Origin: Actinomadura hallensis
GTDB lineage: Bacteria; Actinomycetota; Actinomycetes; Streptosporangiales; Streptosporangiaceae
Length of the DNA: 64,000 nt
NCBI RefSeq assembly: GCF_006716765.1
Contig: NZ_VFPO01000001.1
Coordinates: 6,262,001-6,326,000 of the forward strand
Direction: 5' to 3'
In this document: piece after piece, positions 1 through 8,285 of the stretch
Position numbering within the stretch: the first letter of the stretch is position 1
Layout: every line of letters starts with the position of its first letter
Made by a program: the position numbers and the translations under genes
The notes under the pieces: generated by a model
Told to the model about the DNA's origin: nothing
The model's database searches: none
The model's input: the letters and a program-made list of their open reading frames with translations, nothing else

Positions 1-1
1 C

Positions 2-154
2 CTGCCCTATGAGGCCGTGGCGGACACCGCCGACCCGGACGCCGCGCTGATGCGCTTCCTCGAATCCACCTACGAGGCGGCCGCCGTCCACGGCGACTGG
101 GACCGCGAGACCCTGGAGGACGACCCCGCCCGCTGGAACGCCAAGCGCTGGTGA
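2..154 (+). CDS. C-terminal end of a DUF5996-like protein (partial)
   Basis: Only the last 50 codons lie in the window; the start is outside. The visible peptide begins LPYEAVADTADPDAALMRFL, continues with STYEAAA, and ends in AKRW before a TGA. The pattern LPYE(A/D)V followed by a short helix ending FL(Q/E)STYEAAA is what I remember from the C-terminus of actinobacterial DUF5996 proteins, a family of unknown function. The assignment rests on this short match only. No function can be given. Confidence 0.5.
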   Translation: MPYEAVADTADPDAALMRFLESTYEAAAVHGDWDRETLEDDPARWNAKRW

Positions 155-222
155 CCCCGAAGGTCTCCGCGGCAGGCCCGTGACCGCGCTCCGCTTTCTC
201 TCCCGCTCCGTTCTCGGTGCGG

Positions 223-1224
223 TCAGGGGGTGAGGTGGTTCACCAGGGCGGCGGCGGGGGTTTCGGTGGCCTGGCGGTAGGACGTGCCTGCCCACAGGCT
301 GGTGCCGTCCGGGTCGCCTTGGGCCGCGGCCGCCTTGCGCAGAGGGGAGGTCACGAAGTGGACGTCGGGATAGGCGGCCGGGGCGTGCGGGGAGTGCTCG
401 GTGAGGAAGCGGTTGACGAGACCGCGGGCCGGACGGCCGCTGAACGCCCGGGTGATCGCCGTTGAGGTGAAGCGGGGGTCGGCCAGCGCCGCCTTGTGGA
501 CGGGGTTCGCGCCGCTCTCCGGGCAGCGGAGGAACGCCGTCCCGATCTGCGCGGCGACCGCGCCCAGGGCGAGGACGCCGGCGACGTCGGAGGCGGTCGC
601 CAGGCCGCCCGCGGCGATGAGGGGCTGCCTGGTGACGGCGCCGACCTCGCGGAGGAGCGTGCGCAGCGGCACGGGCTCCTCGGACGTGTTGGCGAACGAG
701 CCGCGGTGGCCCCCGGCCTCCGCTCCCTGGACGCAGAGCATGTCGGCGGCGGCCGCCTGGCGGGCCTCGGCGGCGGTCGTGACCGTGACGATCACCGTGG
801 TTCCGCGGTCCTGGAAGGCGCGGACGACGTCGGGGGCCGGGCAGCCGAAGGTGAAGCCGACGAACGGCGGCGGGTCGGCCAGCAGGTCGGCGATCTTGGC
901 GTCGTAGGCGTCGTCGCGGGCTCCGGGGACGCCGGGCTCCACGCCGAGCCGCGCCGCCTCGGGGGCGAGGCGGTCGCGGTAGGCGGCGACCGCCGCGGGA
1001 TCGGGCTCGTCGAGCGACGGCATGAACACGTTCACCCCGAACGGGCGGGACGTGAGCCGCCGCGTGGCCGCGATGTCGGCGCGCATGGCCTCGGGCGTCC
1101 GGTACCCGGCGGCGAGGAAGCCGAGGCCCCCCGCGTTCGACACGGCGGCGGCCAGCTCGGGGGTCGAGGGGCCGCCCGCCATCGGCGCCTGCACGATCGG
1201 GCGTCGGCTCGTCATGTCCGGCAC
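223..1224 (-). CDS. Nitronate monooxygenase (2-nitropropane dioxygenase family)
   Basis: FMN-dependent TIM-barrel enzyme expected to oxidise alkyl nitronates to carbonyls and nitrite. The N-terminus has the family start QAPMAGGPSTPELAAAVSNAG followed by GGLGFLAAGY. Around residue 170 the motif VQGAEAGGHRGSF carries the His used as catalytic base in class I enzymes, and IAAGGLA is part of the phosphate-binding barrel end. The length of 333 residues is normal. It is divergent from the dehydrogenase at 1254 with only 29 bases between the starts. The start is uncertain: GTG at 1224 and ATG at 1215 are both possible and neither has a clear ribosome binding site, so a near-leaderless transcript is possible. 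The physiological substrate cannot be told from sequence. Confidence 0.85.
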   Translation of the reverse strand: MPDMTSRRPIVQAPMAGGPSTPELAAAVSNAGGLGFLAAGYRTPEAMRADIAATRRLTSRPFGVNVFMPSLDEPDPAAVAAYRDRLAPEAARLGVEPGVPGARDDAYDAKIADLLADPPPFVGFTFGCPAPDVVRAFQDRGTTVIVTVTTAAEARQAAAADMLCVQGAEAGGHRGSFANTSEEPVPLRTLLREVGAVTRQPLIAAGGLATASDVAGVLALGAVAAQIGTAFLRCPESGANPVHKAALADPRFTSTAITRAFSGRPARGLVNRFLTEHSPHAPAAYPDVHFVTSPLRKAAAAQGDPDGTSLWAGTSYRQATETPAAALVNHLTP

Positions 1225-1253
1225 GATAATCCACGGGACGGAAAGGGGGCGGC

Positions 1254-2159
1254 ATGCGGGTGCTGCTGCACTACGACATGGAGCACGAGGAGCCCGGTCT
1301 CGACATCGTGAGCTGCTCGGAGCAGGACGACGAGCGGCTGGCGGAGCTGCTGCCGGACACCGAGGTCATCTGGCACGTCCTGCGTCCCCTCACGGCCGCC
1401 GACATGGACCGCGCGCCGAAGCTCAGACTGATCCAGAAGCTCGGCACGGGGGTCAACACGATCGACCTGGACGCCGCGGCGGAGCGGGGCATCGCGGTGG
1501 CGAACATGCCCGGCCGCAACGCGCAGGCCGTGGCGGAGACGAGCCTGCTGCTCACGCTGGCGGCGCTGCGGAAGGTCGTCGCGTTCGACGCGCGGACGCG
1601 GCGCGGCGAGGGCTGGCCCGCCGACCGCGCCCTGGTCGGCGGCGAGCTGGCGGGGCGGACGGTCGGGCTGCTCGGCGGCGGCGAGATCGCGGGCCTGCTG
1701 CGGGGGATGCTGGAGGCGGTCGGCGCGACCGTCCTGTTCACGTCCCGGACGCCGCGGCCCGATCCCGCCTGGCGGGAGCTGGACGACCTGCTGCGGGCCA
1801 GCGACGTCGTGTCGGTGCACGTTCCGCTGACCGACGAGACCCGCCACCTGCTGGACGCGGAGCGGCTCGCGCTGCTGCCGGAGGGCGCGATCGTGGTGAA
1901 CACGGCGCGCGGCGCGGTCATCGACGAGGCGGCCCTGATCGCGGCGCTGGAGTCGGGGCGGCTGGGCGGGGCCGGGCTGGACGTGTTCGAGGAGGAGCCG
2001 GTCGATCCGGGCAACCCGCTGCTCGCCATGGACAACGTCGTCGTGATGCCGCACGTGGCGTGGCTGACCGGCGAGACGTGGGAGCGGTACTTCGCGGTCG
2101 CGGTGGAGAACTGCCGCCGCCTCATGCGCGGCGACGACCTCCTCCACCGCGTCGTCTAG
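1254..2159 (+). CDS. D-isomer-specific 2-hydroxyacid dehydrogenase
   Basis: Predicted soluble NAD-dependent dehydrogenase of the D-lactate/phosphoglycerate/hydroxypyruvate reductase superfamily, interconverting a 2-oxoacid and its D-2-hydroxyacid. Evidence is the substrate-domain motif LIQKLGTGVNTIDL, the Rossmann glycine loop GLLGGGEIAG near residue 142, NTARGAVIDEAAL carrying the catalytic Arg, FEEEP with the Glu, and MPHVAWLTGE with the His. At 301 residues it is compact but complete, without the ACT domain of SerA. A GGGGG stretch lies 5-9 bases before the ATG. The substrate is unknown. A hydroxyacid dehydrogenase 16 kb from a LarA-family gene may be coincidence. Confidence 0.85.
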   Translation: MRVLLHYDMEHEEPGLDIVSCSEQDDERLAELLPDTEVIWHVLRPLTAADMDRAPKLRLIQKLGTGVNTIDLDAAAERGIAVANMPGRNAQAVAETSLLLTLAALRKVVAFDARTRRGEGWPADRALVGGELAGRTVGLLGGGEIAGLLRGMLEAVGATVLFTSRTPRPDPAWRELDDLLRASDVVSVHVPLTDETRHLLDAERLALLPEGAIVVNTARGAVIDEAALIAALESGRLGGAGLDVFEEEPVDPGNPLLAMDNVVVMPHVAWLTGETWERYFAVAVENCRRLMRGDDLLHRVV

Positions 2160-2216
2160 CAGCCGCCACGTCTGGAGACCGCGCGGTCGAGAAGTCGCGT
2201 CGTGGGAGACCCGCTG

Positions 2217-3311
2217 CTAGGGGATGAGCACCGGCTTGACGACCTTGCCGGACTGGGCGTCCGCCTCCGCCTGGTCGATCTGGTCCAGCGGGTAGGACGT
2301 GACGAGCCGGTCGAACGGGAACCGGCCCTGCCGCCACAGCTCGATCATCTTCGGGATGAAGGTCTGCGGGACGGCGTCGCCCTCGATGATCCCCTTGACC
2401 GTCCGGCCCATGAGCAGGAGGTTCGCGTCCAGGGTGTACTCGGACGCGCCGACCCCGACGAGCCCGCAGACGCCCGTGGTGCGCAGCGAGGCGACGGCCG
2501 TGGAGACGACCTCGGGGACCGCGGTGGTGTCCAGCGCGTACTGGACGCCCTCGCCGCCGGAGATGGCCCGGATCTGCCCGGCGATGTCCGCGTCGGCGCC
2601 GTTCAGCGTGTGGGTGGCGCCCAGCTCGCGGGCGAGGTCGAGCCGCGACTCGTGCAGGTCCACCGCGACGATCACGGTGGCGCCGGCGACGCGGGCCGCC
2701 ATCACGGCGGACAGGCCGACCGCGCCCGCGCCGAAGACCGCGATGCCGTCGCCCGCCCCGACGCCGAGGGAGATCAGCACGGACGCCGCGCCGGTCTGGA
2801 CGCCGCAGCCGAGCGGGCCGAGCTTCTCGACGGGGACGTCCCGGGTGACGGGGACGACGTTGCGGGCGGTCCCGAGCGCGTGGGTCGCGAACGACGACTG
2901 CCCGAACCAGCGGGTGTGGACGGCCTCCCCGGCGGCGTCCGTCGCGCGGGGCCTCCCGTCCAGCGGCGCGGCGAGCATGTTGAGCGCCGTCATCTGCGGG
3001 CAGGCGCCGGGGACCCCGGCGCGGCAGTTCGCGCACGCCCCGCACGCGTCGAACGACATGACCACGTGGTCGCCCTCGGCGATCCCGGTGACGCCGGGGC
3101 CGACCGCCTCGACCACGCCGGAGCCCTCGTGGCCGAGGACGACCGGCTTGGCGACCAGGTCGCCGGGGACGCGCCCGAGCAGGTCGGTGTGGCACATCCC
3201 GGCGCCCGCAATCCGCACGAGGACCTCGCCGGGGCCGGGGTCGGCGAGGTCGAGCGACTCGATCGTGTAGGGGGCGTCGGCGGCGCGCAGCACCGCGGCA
3301 GTGATCTGCAC
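2217..3311 (-). CDS. Zinc-dependent NAD(P) alcohol dehydrogenase (MDR, aryl-alcohol type)
   Basis: Medium-chain dehydrogenase with a catalytic zinc site (Cys in AGMCHTD, His-Glu in GHEGSG) and the four-cysteine structural zinc lobe CGACANCRAGVPGAC. The Rossmann loop is GAGAVGLSAV. The sequence resembles enzymes named aryl-alcohol or benzyl-alcohol dehydrogenase, which oxidise alcohols to aldehydes. It starts 10 bases after the P450 stop codon, so the two genes form one operon transcribed from the promoter near 4670. The pair suggests oxidation of a hydrophobic substrate first by the P450 and then by this enzyme; the substrate itself is unknown. Confidence 0.88.
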   Translation of the reverse strand: MQITAAVLRAADAPYTIESLDLADPGPGEVLVRIAGAGMCHTDLLGRVPGDLVAKPVVLGHEGSGVVEAVGPGVTGIAEGDHVVMSFDACGACANCRAGVPGACPQMTALNMLAAPLDGRPRATDAAGEAVHTRWFGQSSFATHALGTARNVVPVTRDVPVEKLGPLGCGVQTGAASVLISLGVGAGDGIAVFGAGAVGLSAVMAARVAGATVIVAVDLHESRLDLARELGATHTLNGADADIAGQIRAISGGEGVQYALDTTAVPEVVSTAVASLRTTGVCGLVGVGASEYTLDANLLLMGRTVKGIIEGDAVPQTFIPKMIELWRQGRFPFDRLVTSYPLDQIDQAEADAQSGKVVKPVLIP

Positions 3312-3321
3312 CGGGTCTTCC

Positions 3322-4569
3322 TCAGTCCAGGGAGTAGCGGATCGGCAGGTGCTTGAGCCCGCCGACGAAGGTGGTGGCGATGTTCTCGGGCGCGCCGGCG
3401 AGCTCGATCGAGCGGAGGCGCGGCAGCAGCTCCTCGAAGAACGCGCGGACCTCGATGCGGGCCAGCGCGGCGCCGAGGCAGTAGTGGACGCCGAACCCGA
3501 ACGCCAGATGCCTGTTCGGGTCGCGTCCCACGTCGAAGCGGAACGGGTCGTCGAACACGTCCTCGTCGCGGTTGGCGGACGGGTACGACAGCAGCACCGA
3601 CTCGCCCTCGCGGATCGTGACGCCGCGCAGCTCGTAGTCCTCGGCGGCGGTGCGCATGAACTCCTTGACGGGCGTCACCCAGCGGATCATCTCGTCCACG
3701 GCGAACGGCATCAGCTCGGGCCGGTCGCGGAGCCGCTCCCGCTGGCCGGGGTTCTCGATGAGGGCGTGGAGGCCGCCGGAGATCGTCGCGCTGGTGGTGT
3801 CGTGCCCGGCGGTCGCGATGATGACGTAGTAGGAGGCGGTGTCGAAGTCGTTCAGCGGCTCGCCGTCGACGCGTGCGTTCGCGATGGCGGACGCGAGGTC
3901 GTCGGTCGGGTTCTTGCGCCGCGCCTCGGTCAGGCCCTGGAAGTAGGCGAAGAAGTCGAGCAGGACCTGGAGCTTCTCCTCGTTGGTGGTGCCGCGCTGG
4001 AACTCGTCGTCGTCGCCGCCGAAGAGCTCCTGGGTGAGCTTCAGCATGCGGTCGAAGTCGCTTTCGGGCAGGCCGAGCAGCGACAGGATCACGTAGAGCG
4101 GGAAGTGGACGGCGATCTCCCGCGCGAAGTCGCACTCGCCGCCGAGGTCCGCCATCCGGTCGACGTACCGCTTCGCCAGCTCCTTGACGCGGGGTTCCAG
4201 TGCCCGCATGGCGCGGGGCCGGAACCAGTCGGCGCCGATCGCCCGGATGACGCGGTGGTCGGGGTCGTCCATGTGGATGAGCGTGCGGAGCGCGATGCCC
4301 TGCTCGGCCCGCTCCCGGTTCAGCCGGTCGAGCTCCTTGGTGGCGAGCAGCGGCCGGGGCGCGTTGAGGAAGATCTGGTGGTTCCGCTCGATCTCCAGGA
4401 CGTCCTCGTGCCTGGTGATCGCCCAGAACGGGTTGTAGTCGGGGGCCTCCACCAGGTGCACGGGCGACTCGCGCCGCAGCAGGGCGAGCGACTCGTGGAA
4501 GCGGCGGTCGTCGGCGTAGGCCTTCGGGTCGGCGAGGGCGAGGCCCGCCTCTTTCACGGTCAGCGTCAC
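3322..4569 (-). CDS. Cytochrome P450
   Basis: Soluble bacterial P450 of about 415 residues. The I-helix motif is TAGHDTTSA, the K-helix ExxR is in DEMIRW, and the haem loop is FGFGVHYCLG with the ligand Cys near residue 364. I chose GTG at 4569 because GGAGGA lies 7 bases ahead of it; GTG at 4587 in the same frame is the alternative but places that Shine-Dalgarno inside the gene. It is the first gene of a P450-alcohol dehydrogenase operon. No dedicated ferredoxin or reductase gene is visible nearby. The neighbouring acyl-CoA dehydrogenase and PaaX-type regulator suggest catabolism rather than secondary metabolism, but the substrate is not predictable. Confidence 0.92.
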   Translation of the reverse strand: MTLTVKEAGLALADPKAYADDRRFHESLALLRRESPVHLVEAPDYNPFWAITRHEDVLEIERNHQIFLNAPRPLLATKELDRLNRERAEQGIALRTLIHMDDPDHRVIRAIGADWFRPRAMRALEPRVKELAKRYVDRMADLGGECDFAREIAVHFPLYVILSLLGLPESDFDRMLKLTQELFGGDDDEFQRGTTNEEKLQVLLDFFAYFQGLTEARRKNPTDDLASAIANARVDGEPLNDFDTASYYVIIATAGHDTTSATISGGLHALIENPGQRERLRDRPELMPFAVDEMIRWVTPVKEFMRTAAEDYELRGVTIREGESVLLSYPSANRDEDVFDDPFRFDVGRDPNRHLAFGFGVHYCLGAALARIEVRAFFEELLPRLRSIELAGAPENIATTFVGGLKHLPIRYSLD

Positions 4570-4656
4570 TGCCGAGTCCTCCGTCACGCGATCCCCTGCG
4601 TCCGCCGGCGCCGCTCCGTCACCGGCGCGCGGTTCCGGCGGCCGGCGTCCTTCAGG

Positions 4657-4686
4657 AACCTACGGTCCCGAATTCCGTTCGGTCAA
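4657..4686 (-). promoter_or_regulatory. Candidate housekeeping promoter of the P450-dehydrogenase operon
   Basis: Read on the minus strand, TTGACC (4686-4681) is followed after 18 bases by TAGGTT (4662-4657), a good match to the vegetative actinobacterial -35/-10 consensus. It lies about 90 bases upstream of the P450 start and beyond the terminator of the upstream acyl-CoA dehydrogenase gene, so the P450 operon can be transcribed independently. Confidence 0.5.
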
Positions 4687-4716
4687 TGATTCGCGGGAAA
4701 GCGTTCCAAGGAGGGC

Positions 4717-4753
4717 CCGCGAGGGGGCCGCGGAACCCGCGGCCCCCTCGCGG
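4717..4753 (-). terminator. Strong hairpin terminator abutting the acyl-CoA dehydrogenase stop codon
   Basis: A perfect 17-bp GC-rich inverted repeat (4717-4733 with 4737-4753) closes a 3-base loop. It begins at the base directly after the TAG of the gene at 4754. It lacks a U-tract, as is common in actinomycetes. It should separate the acyl-CoA dehydrogenase transcript from the P450 operon downstream. Confidence 0.75.
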
Positions 4754-6514
4754 CTAACCGGCGGCGAAGGCGCCGTCCACCAGCTCCTCGAAGCGTTCGA
4801 GCTCCTCGGCCGGGCCGTCGATCCCGCGCAGCGGACCGGGATCGGCCAGCCGGGCGCGCGCGTACAGCCGGGCGACGAGCGCCTTGCGGTCACCGCCCGA
4901 GTCGCCGCGCTCCCACCCCGCCTGCTCCAGCAGCAGCGCCGCCGCGTACACGTCGGCCATGTACTGGGCCAGCGGGAAGAGCCTCGCCTCGGCCACGGTC
5001 CGGTCGAGCTTCCGCCACGTCTCGATGGCCTCGCGCAGGTGCCCGATGCGCTCGCCCACCAGCTCGGCGGTCGCGTCGTCCCCGGGCGGGGCCTGCCGGA
5101 CGGCCTCGGTGAGCCGGTCGAGGAACGGTTCGTGGGCGTCCTGGCGCTCGATGGCGCGGCGGACGTCCAGGCACAGGATGTTGTCGCCGCCCTCCCAGAT
5201 GGGGTTGACCTGCGCGTCCCGCAGGATCCGCGCCACCGGCCACTGCTCGATGTAGCCGTTGCCGCCGTGGATCTCGATGGCGTCGCTCGCGGCGGTCACG
5301 CCGAGCCGGGCCGCCCTCAGCTTGATCAGCGCCGCGCCGACGCGCAGCCGCGGGCGCCCGAGGTACCCGTCGAACACGAGCGCCTGGACGGCCTCGGTCT
5401 CCACGATCATCTCGGCGAGCTTGCGCCGCATCAGCGGCTGCTCGGCCAGCGGCGCGCCGAACGCCTCGCGCGCGCCCGCGTAGCAGAGCGACTCGACCAG
5501 GGACCGGCGCGCGCAGCCGAGGCCCATCATCGCGATGCCGAGGCGGGCGCCGTTCGTCAGCTCCATCATCCGCGCGAGGCCCCTGCCGTCGCCGCCCTGC
5601 CCCGCGCTGGACGGCGGCGCCAGCAGGAACGCCTCCGCGTCGGTGAACTCGATCTCCGCCGAGGCGACCGACCGGGTGCCGAGCTTGTCCTTGAGGCGCC
5701 GGATCCTGACGCCGTTGCGCGAGCCGTCCCGCCGTTCCTTGAGGACGAGGAACGGCGCGATGCCCCGCACCCCGTCGGCGGCGCCCTCGGACTTGGCCAG
5801 CACCACGAACGCCGAGCCGTTGGCGTTGGACGCGAACCACTTGAGCCCGTTGAGCCGCCAGGCGTCCCCGTCCCGGGACGCGGTCGACTCCAGCGCGCCG
5901 AGGTCGGAGCCGCCGGACCGCTCGGTGAGCAGCTGCGCGGCCTCGCCGGACATCTCCCCCGCCGCGAACAGCTCCCGCACGCGCGCCTTCACGTCGTCGG
6001 GCGCGAACATCTCGGTCAGGCCCACGACCATGTCGCCGCCGGTGCCCAGCGCGCACGCCATGCCGATGTCGGCCTGGTCGAGCAGGTAGCTCCACGCGAC
6101 GCCCAGCGGGGCCGGGTCGACGCCGTTCCGCCGGGCCTCCGCGACGAAGTCGGGCCGCGTGAAGGACGTCGCCACGATGTCCCTCCGCGCCGCCTCGAAC
6201 GACGGCGGCATGACGACCTCGCTGATGTCGCGGCCCCACCGGTCGTACTTCTCCAGCCGGGGCGGGTTGCGGTCGGTCTCCTCGGCGCGCTCGGCGATCG
6301 GCCCGCCCATGAGCGCGCCCATCTCCCGCAGTCTCGGCTCGGCCCAGCCGAACCCGTCGCCGAGGTGCCGGCGCATGAGGAACCGGAGCGTCGGGTCGCA
6401 GTCGTACCAGTTGCGGCCCACGGCCCCCTGGTAGCGCTCGGTCGCGTAGCGGCGGGCCTTGTCGGCGCCGCCGAACGGGAGCCGGTCGAACGGCTCGGTC
6501 AGATAGGACGCCAT
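4754..6514 (-). CDS. Acyl-CoA dehydrogenase, AidB-like
   Basis: FAD-dependent acyl-CoA dehydrogenase of 586 residues, longer than the usual 380 and matching the AidB/FadE large subclass. Seen motifs: TERSGGSDLGALESTA near the flavin site, LNGLKWFASNANGSAFVV, and the C-terminal HGGNGYIEQWPVARILRDAQ with NPIWEGGDNILCLD, characteristic of AidB-like proteins. The start is ATG at 6514; upstream in-frame codons run into the promoter shared with the divergent regulator. It is expected to introduce a 2,3-double bond into an acyl-CoA, although AidB-like members often have uncertain substrates. The PaaX-type regulator transcribed away from it is its probable controller. Confidence 0.88.
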   Translation of the reverse strand: MASYLTEPFDRLPFGGADKARRYATERYQGAVGRNWYDCDPTLRFLMRRHLGDGFGWAEPRLREMGALMGGPIAERAEETDRNPPRLEKYDRWGRDISEVVMPPSFEAARRDIVATSFTRPDFVAEARRNGVDPAPLGVAWSYLLDQADIGMACALGTGGDMVVGLTEMFAPDDVKARVRELFAAGEMSGEAAQLLTERSGGSDLGALESTASRDGDAWRLNGLKWFASNANGSAFVVLAKSEGAADGVRGIAPFLVLKERRDGSRNGVRIRRLKDKLGTRSVASAEIEFTDAEAFLLAPPSSAGQGGDGRGLARMMELTNGARLGIAMMGLGCARRSLVESLCYAGAREAFGAPLAEQPLMRRKLAEMIVETEAVQALVFDGYLGRPRLRVGAALIKLRAARLGVTAASDAIEIHGGNGYIEQWPVARILRDAQVNPIWEGGDNILCLDVRRAIERQDAHEPFLDRLTEAVRQAPPGDDATAELVGERIGHLREAIETWRKLDRTVAEARLFPLAQYMADVYAAALLLEQAGWERGDSGGDRKALVARLYARARLADPGPLRGIDGPAEELERFEELVDGAFAAG

Positions 6515-6523
6515 GCCCCGGAC

Positions 6524-6559
6524 ATTACACTTCCTACTCGTGCGCGTGAAGACTGTAAT
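6524..6559. promoter_or_regulatory. Inverted repeat and overlapping divergent promoters between acyl-CoA dehydrogenase and paaX-like gene
   Basis: ATTACA (6524-6529) and TGTAAT (6554-6559) form a perfect 6-bp inverted repeat separated by 24 bases. Each outward-reading arm is TGTAAT, one base from the TATAAT -10 consensus, so the arms may serve as the -10 boxes of two divergent, overlapping promoters. The minus-strand transcript would then start only a few bases before the ATG at 6514. This is the natural site for autoregulation by the adjacent regulator. Confidence 0.4.
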
Positions 6560-6605
6560 CTCCGGCGGAGCACCCGCGCCGATCCCGATAGGGTCGCCAG
6601 CAGAC

Positions 6606-7337
6606 ATGGACAACCTGGAGATACGCCCGCTCACCGCACGTTCTGTGGTCCTCAGCACCCTGCTGGGCGTGCACCCGCCCCGGCTCCCCGCGCGCCACCT
6701 CGTCCGCGTCGGCGACCTCTTCGGCATCGCGGAGGGGACGATCCGGGTCGCGCTCTCCCGCATGGTCGCCGCCGGCGACCTCGTCCACTCCGGCGGCGCC
6801 TACGCGCTCACCGAACGCCTCCTCGAGCGCCAGGCCCGGCAGGACGAGAGCCGCCTCCCCCCGACCGTGCCCTGGGACGGCACCTGGGAGATCGCCGTCA
6901 TCACCGCCGAGCGCCGTCCCGCCGCCGACCGCGCCGCGCTCCGCCAGGCCATGTCCGCGCTGCGCCTCGCCGAACTCCGCGAAGGCACCTGGCTGCGTCC
7001 CGCCAACCTGACCCGCACGCGCCCCGACACCGTCGTCCGGCAGTGCACGTTCCTCTCGGGCCGCCCCGAGGAGGACCCCGTCGCCCTCGCCGCCTCCCTC
7101 TGGGACCTCCGGGGCTGGGCGTCCAAGGCGCGCCGCCTCGGCGAGGCGCTGAACTGCGCGACCGCGATCGCCGAGCGGTTCACGCTCGCCGCCGCCGTCC
7201 TGCGGCACCTCGTGGACGACCCGCTGCTGCCGCCCTCCCTCCTCCCGCGGGACTGGCCGGGGCCCGGCCTCCGCGAGGACTACGAGCGCTTCAAGACCGA
7301 CTTCGAGCAGCTCCTCACCAACCACGTCCTCCTCTGA
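6606..7337 (+). CDS. PaaX family transcriptional regulator
   Basis: A 243-residue regulator with an N-terminal winged helix (residues about 10-75: TARSVVLSTLLGVHPPRLPA, then GIAEGTIRVALSRMVAAGDL) and the PaaX middle and C-terminal domains (WDGTWEIAVI, LREGTWLRPANL). PaaX in E. coli represses phenylacetate degradation and responds to phenylacetyl-CoA; actinobacterial paralogues control various acyl-CoA genes. The ATG at 6606 is preferred because the winged-helix domain begins directly after it. It is divergent from the AidB-like acyl-CoA dehydrogenase and probably senses a CoA thioester in that pathway. Confidence 0.85.
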   Translation: MDNLEIRPLTARSVVLSTLLGVHPPRLPARHLVRVGDLFGIAEGTIRVALSRMVAAGDLVHSGGAYALTERLLERQARQDESRLPPTVPWDGTWEIAVITAERRPAADRAALRQAMSALRLAELREGTWLRPANLTRTRPDTVVRQCTFLSGRPEEDPVALAASLWDLRGWASKARRLGEALNCATAIAERFTLAAAVLRHLVDDPLLPPSLLPRDWPGPGLREDYERFKTDFEQLLTNHVLL

Positions 7338-7382
7338 CCCCGCCCGAGGCGGAGCCAGAGGAGCCACGGGCGAGTGCGGGGG

Positions 7383-8051
7383 TCACTCGTCGTCGGCGCG
7401 GGGGTTGTAGACGCCCGCCCACTCGCGGTCGGACAGCTTGCAGATCGCGTCCATGACCTCGTCGGTGATGACGCGGCGGGCGCGGCCGGGCGGCAGGTCG
7501 CGGTACCGGCTGAAGTCCATCGGCTCGCCGATCCGGATCGTCGGGCGGACGTGCAGGCGCGGAACACGCGCGCCGAGCGGCAGGATGCGGTCGGTGTCGC
7601 CGATCGCGACCGGGACGACCGGGGCGCCGGAGGCCAGCGCCAGCCACGCGACGCCGGTCCGGCCCCGGTAGATGCGGCCGTCCGGGGAGCGGCTGCCCTC
7701 CGGGTAGATCCCCACGCCGCGGCCCTCGTCCAGGTGCACCGCGATCCGCTCCAGCGCGCGGACCGCCGCGCGGGTGGGACCGCGCCTGATCGGAACGTTC
7801 CCGAGCCTGACCAGCCCCCACCGGACCGCGCGGCCGGCGGGACCGGGGAGCTCGAAGTACTCCGCCCGGGTCAGGTAGGCGACCCGGCGCCCGATGACGG
7901 GCGACAGCGCGAAGCTGTCGACGAAGGACAGGTGGTTGGCGGCCAGGATGAAGGGGCCCCGCGCCGGGACGTTCTCCCGGCCCTCGACCCTCGGGCGCAG
8001 CAGCAACCGGAGCACGGCACCCGCCGTGCGCGAGAAGACACCGTAGATCAC
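7383..8051 (-). CDS. 1-acyl-sn-glycerol-3-phosphate acyltransferase family protein (PlsC-like)
   Basis: Membrane-associated acyltransferase of 222 residues with the four LPLAT blocks: NHLSFVD (HX4D catalytic motif near residue 40), GNVPIRRG, YPEGSRSPDG and VVPVAIGDTD. It would transfer an acyl chain to a glycerophosphate-like acceptor at the cytoplasmic membrane face. The start is GTG with AGGAGG 4 bases ahead. It converges on the PaaX-like gene, 45 bases apart, and is divergent from the response regulator at 8286. It is a standard housekeeping-size member; the exact acceptor is unknown. Confidence 0.88.
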   Translation of the reverse strand: MIYGVFSRTAGAVLRLLLRPRVEGRENVPARGPFILAANHLSFVDSFALSPVIGRRVAYLTRAEYFELPGPAGRAVRWGLVRLGNVPIRRGPTRAAVRALERIAVHLDEGRGVGIYPEGSRSPDGRIYRGRTGVAWLALASGAPVVPVAIGDTDRILPLGARVPRLHVRPTIRIGEPMDFSRYRDLPPGRARRVITDEVMDAICKLSDREWAGVYNPRADDE

Positions 8052-8285
8052 GCAGCCTCCTGCCAGTCGTGTGCACGCTGCAGATTAGGAAATTCCGCAG
8101 GCCCCGCGCATCCGCCATGTGACCGGCCTCCGCGGGCGGCGCGGCGGTTACTGTGGTCGTACGCCGACGCCGCGCCCGGAGAACGGCAGGAGCCCCGGGA
8201 CGGGGCGCTGCGACAACGGACTGTTCATCAGGGCGGCCCCCGGGCGGGGTCCCCGACCGGGTGAGCGTGGAGGACGTGATCAGCG

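Noticed and set aside
2184..2200. Palindromic GC sequences between the 2-hydroxyacid dehydrogenase and the Zn dehydrogenase as a terminator.
   Set aside because: The pairing is short and interrupted; a terminator is plausible at this convergent junction but cannot be supported.
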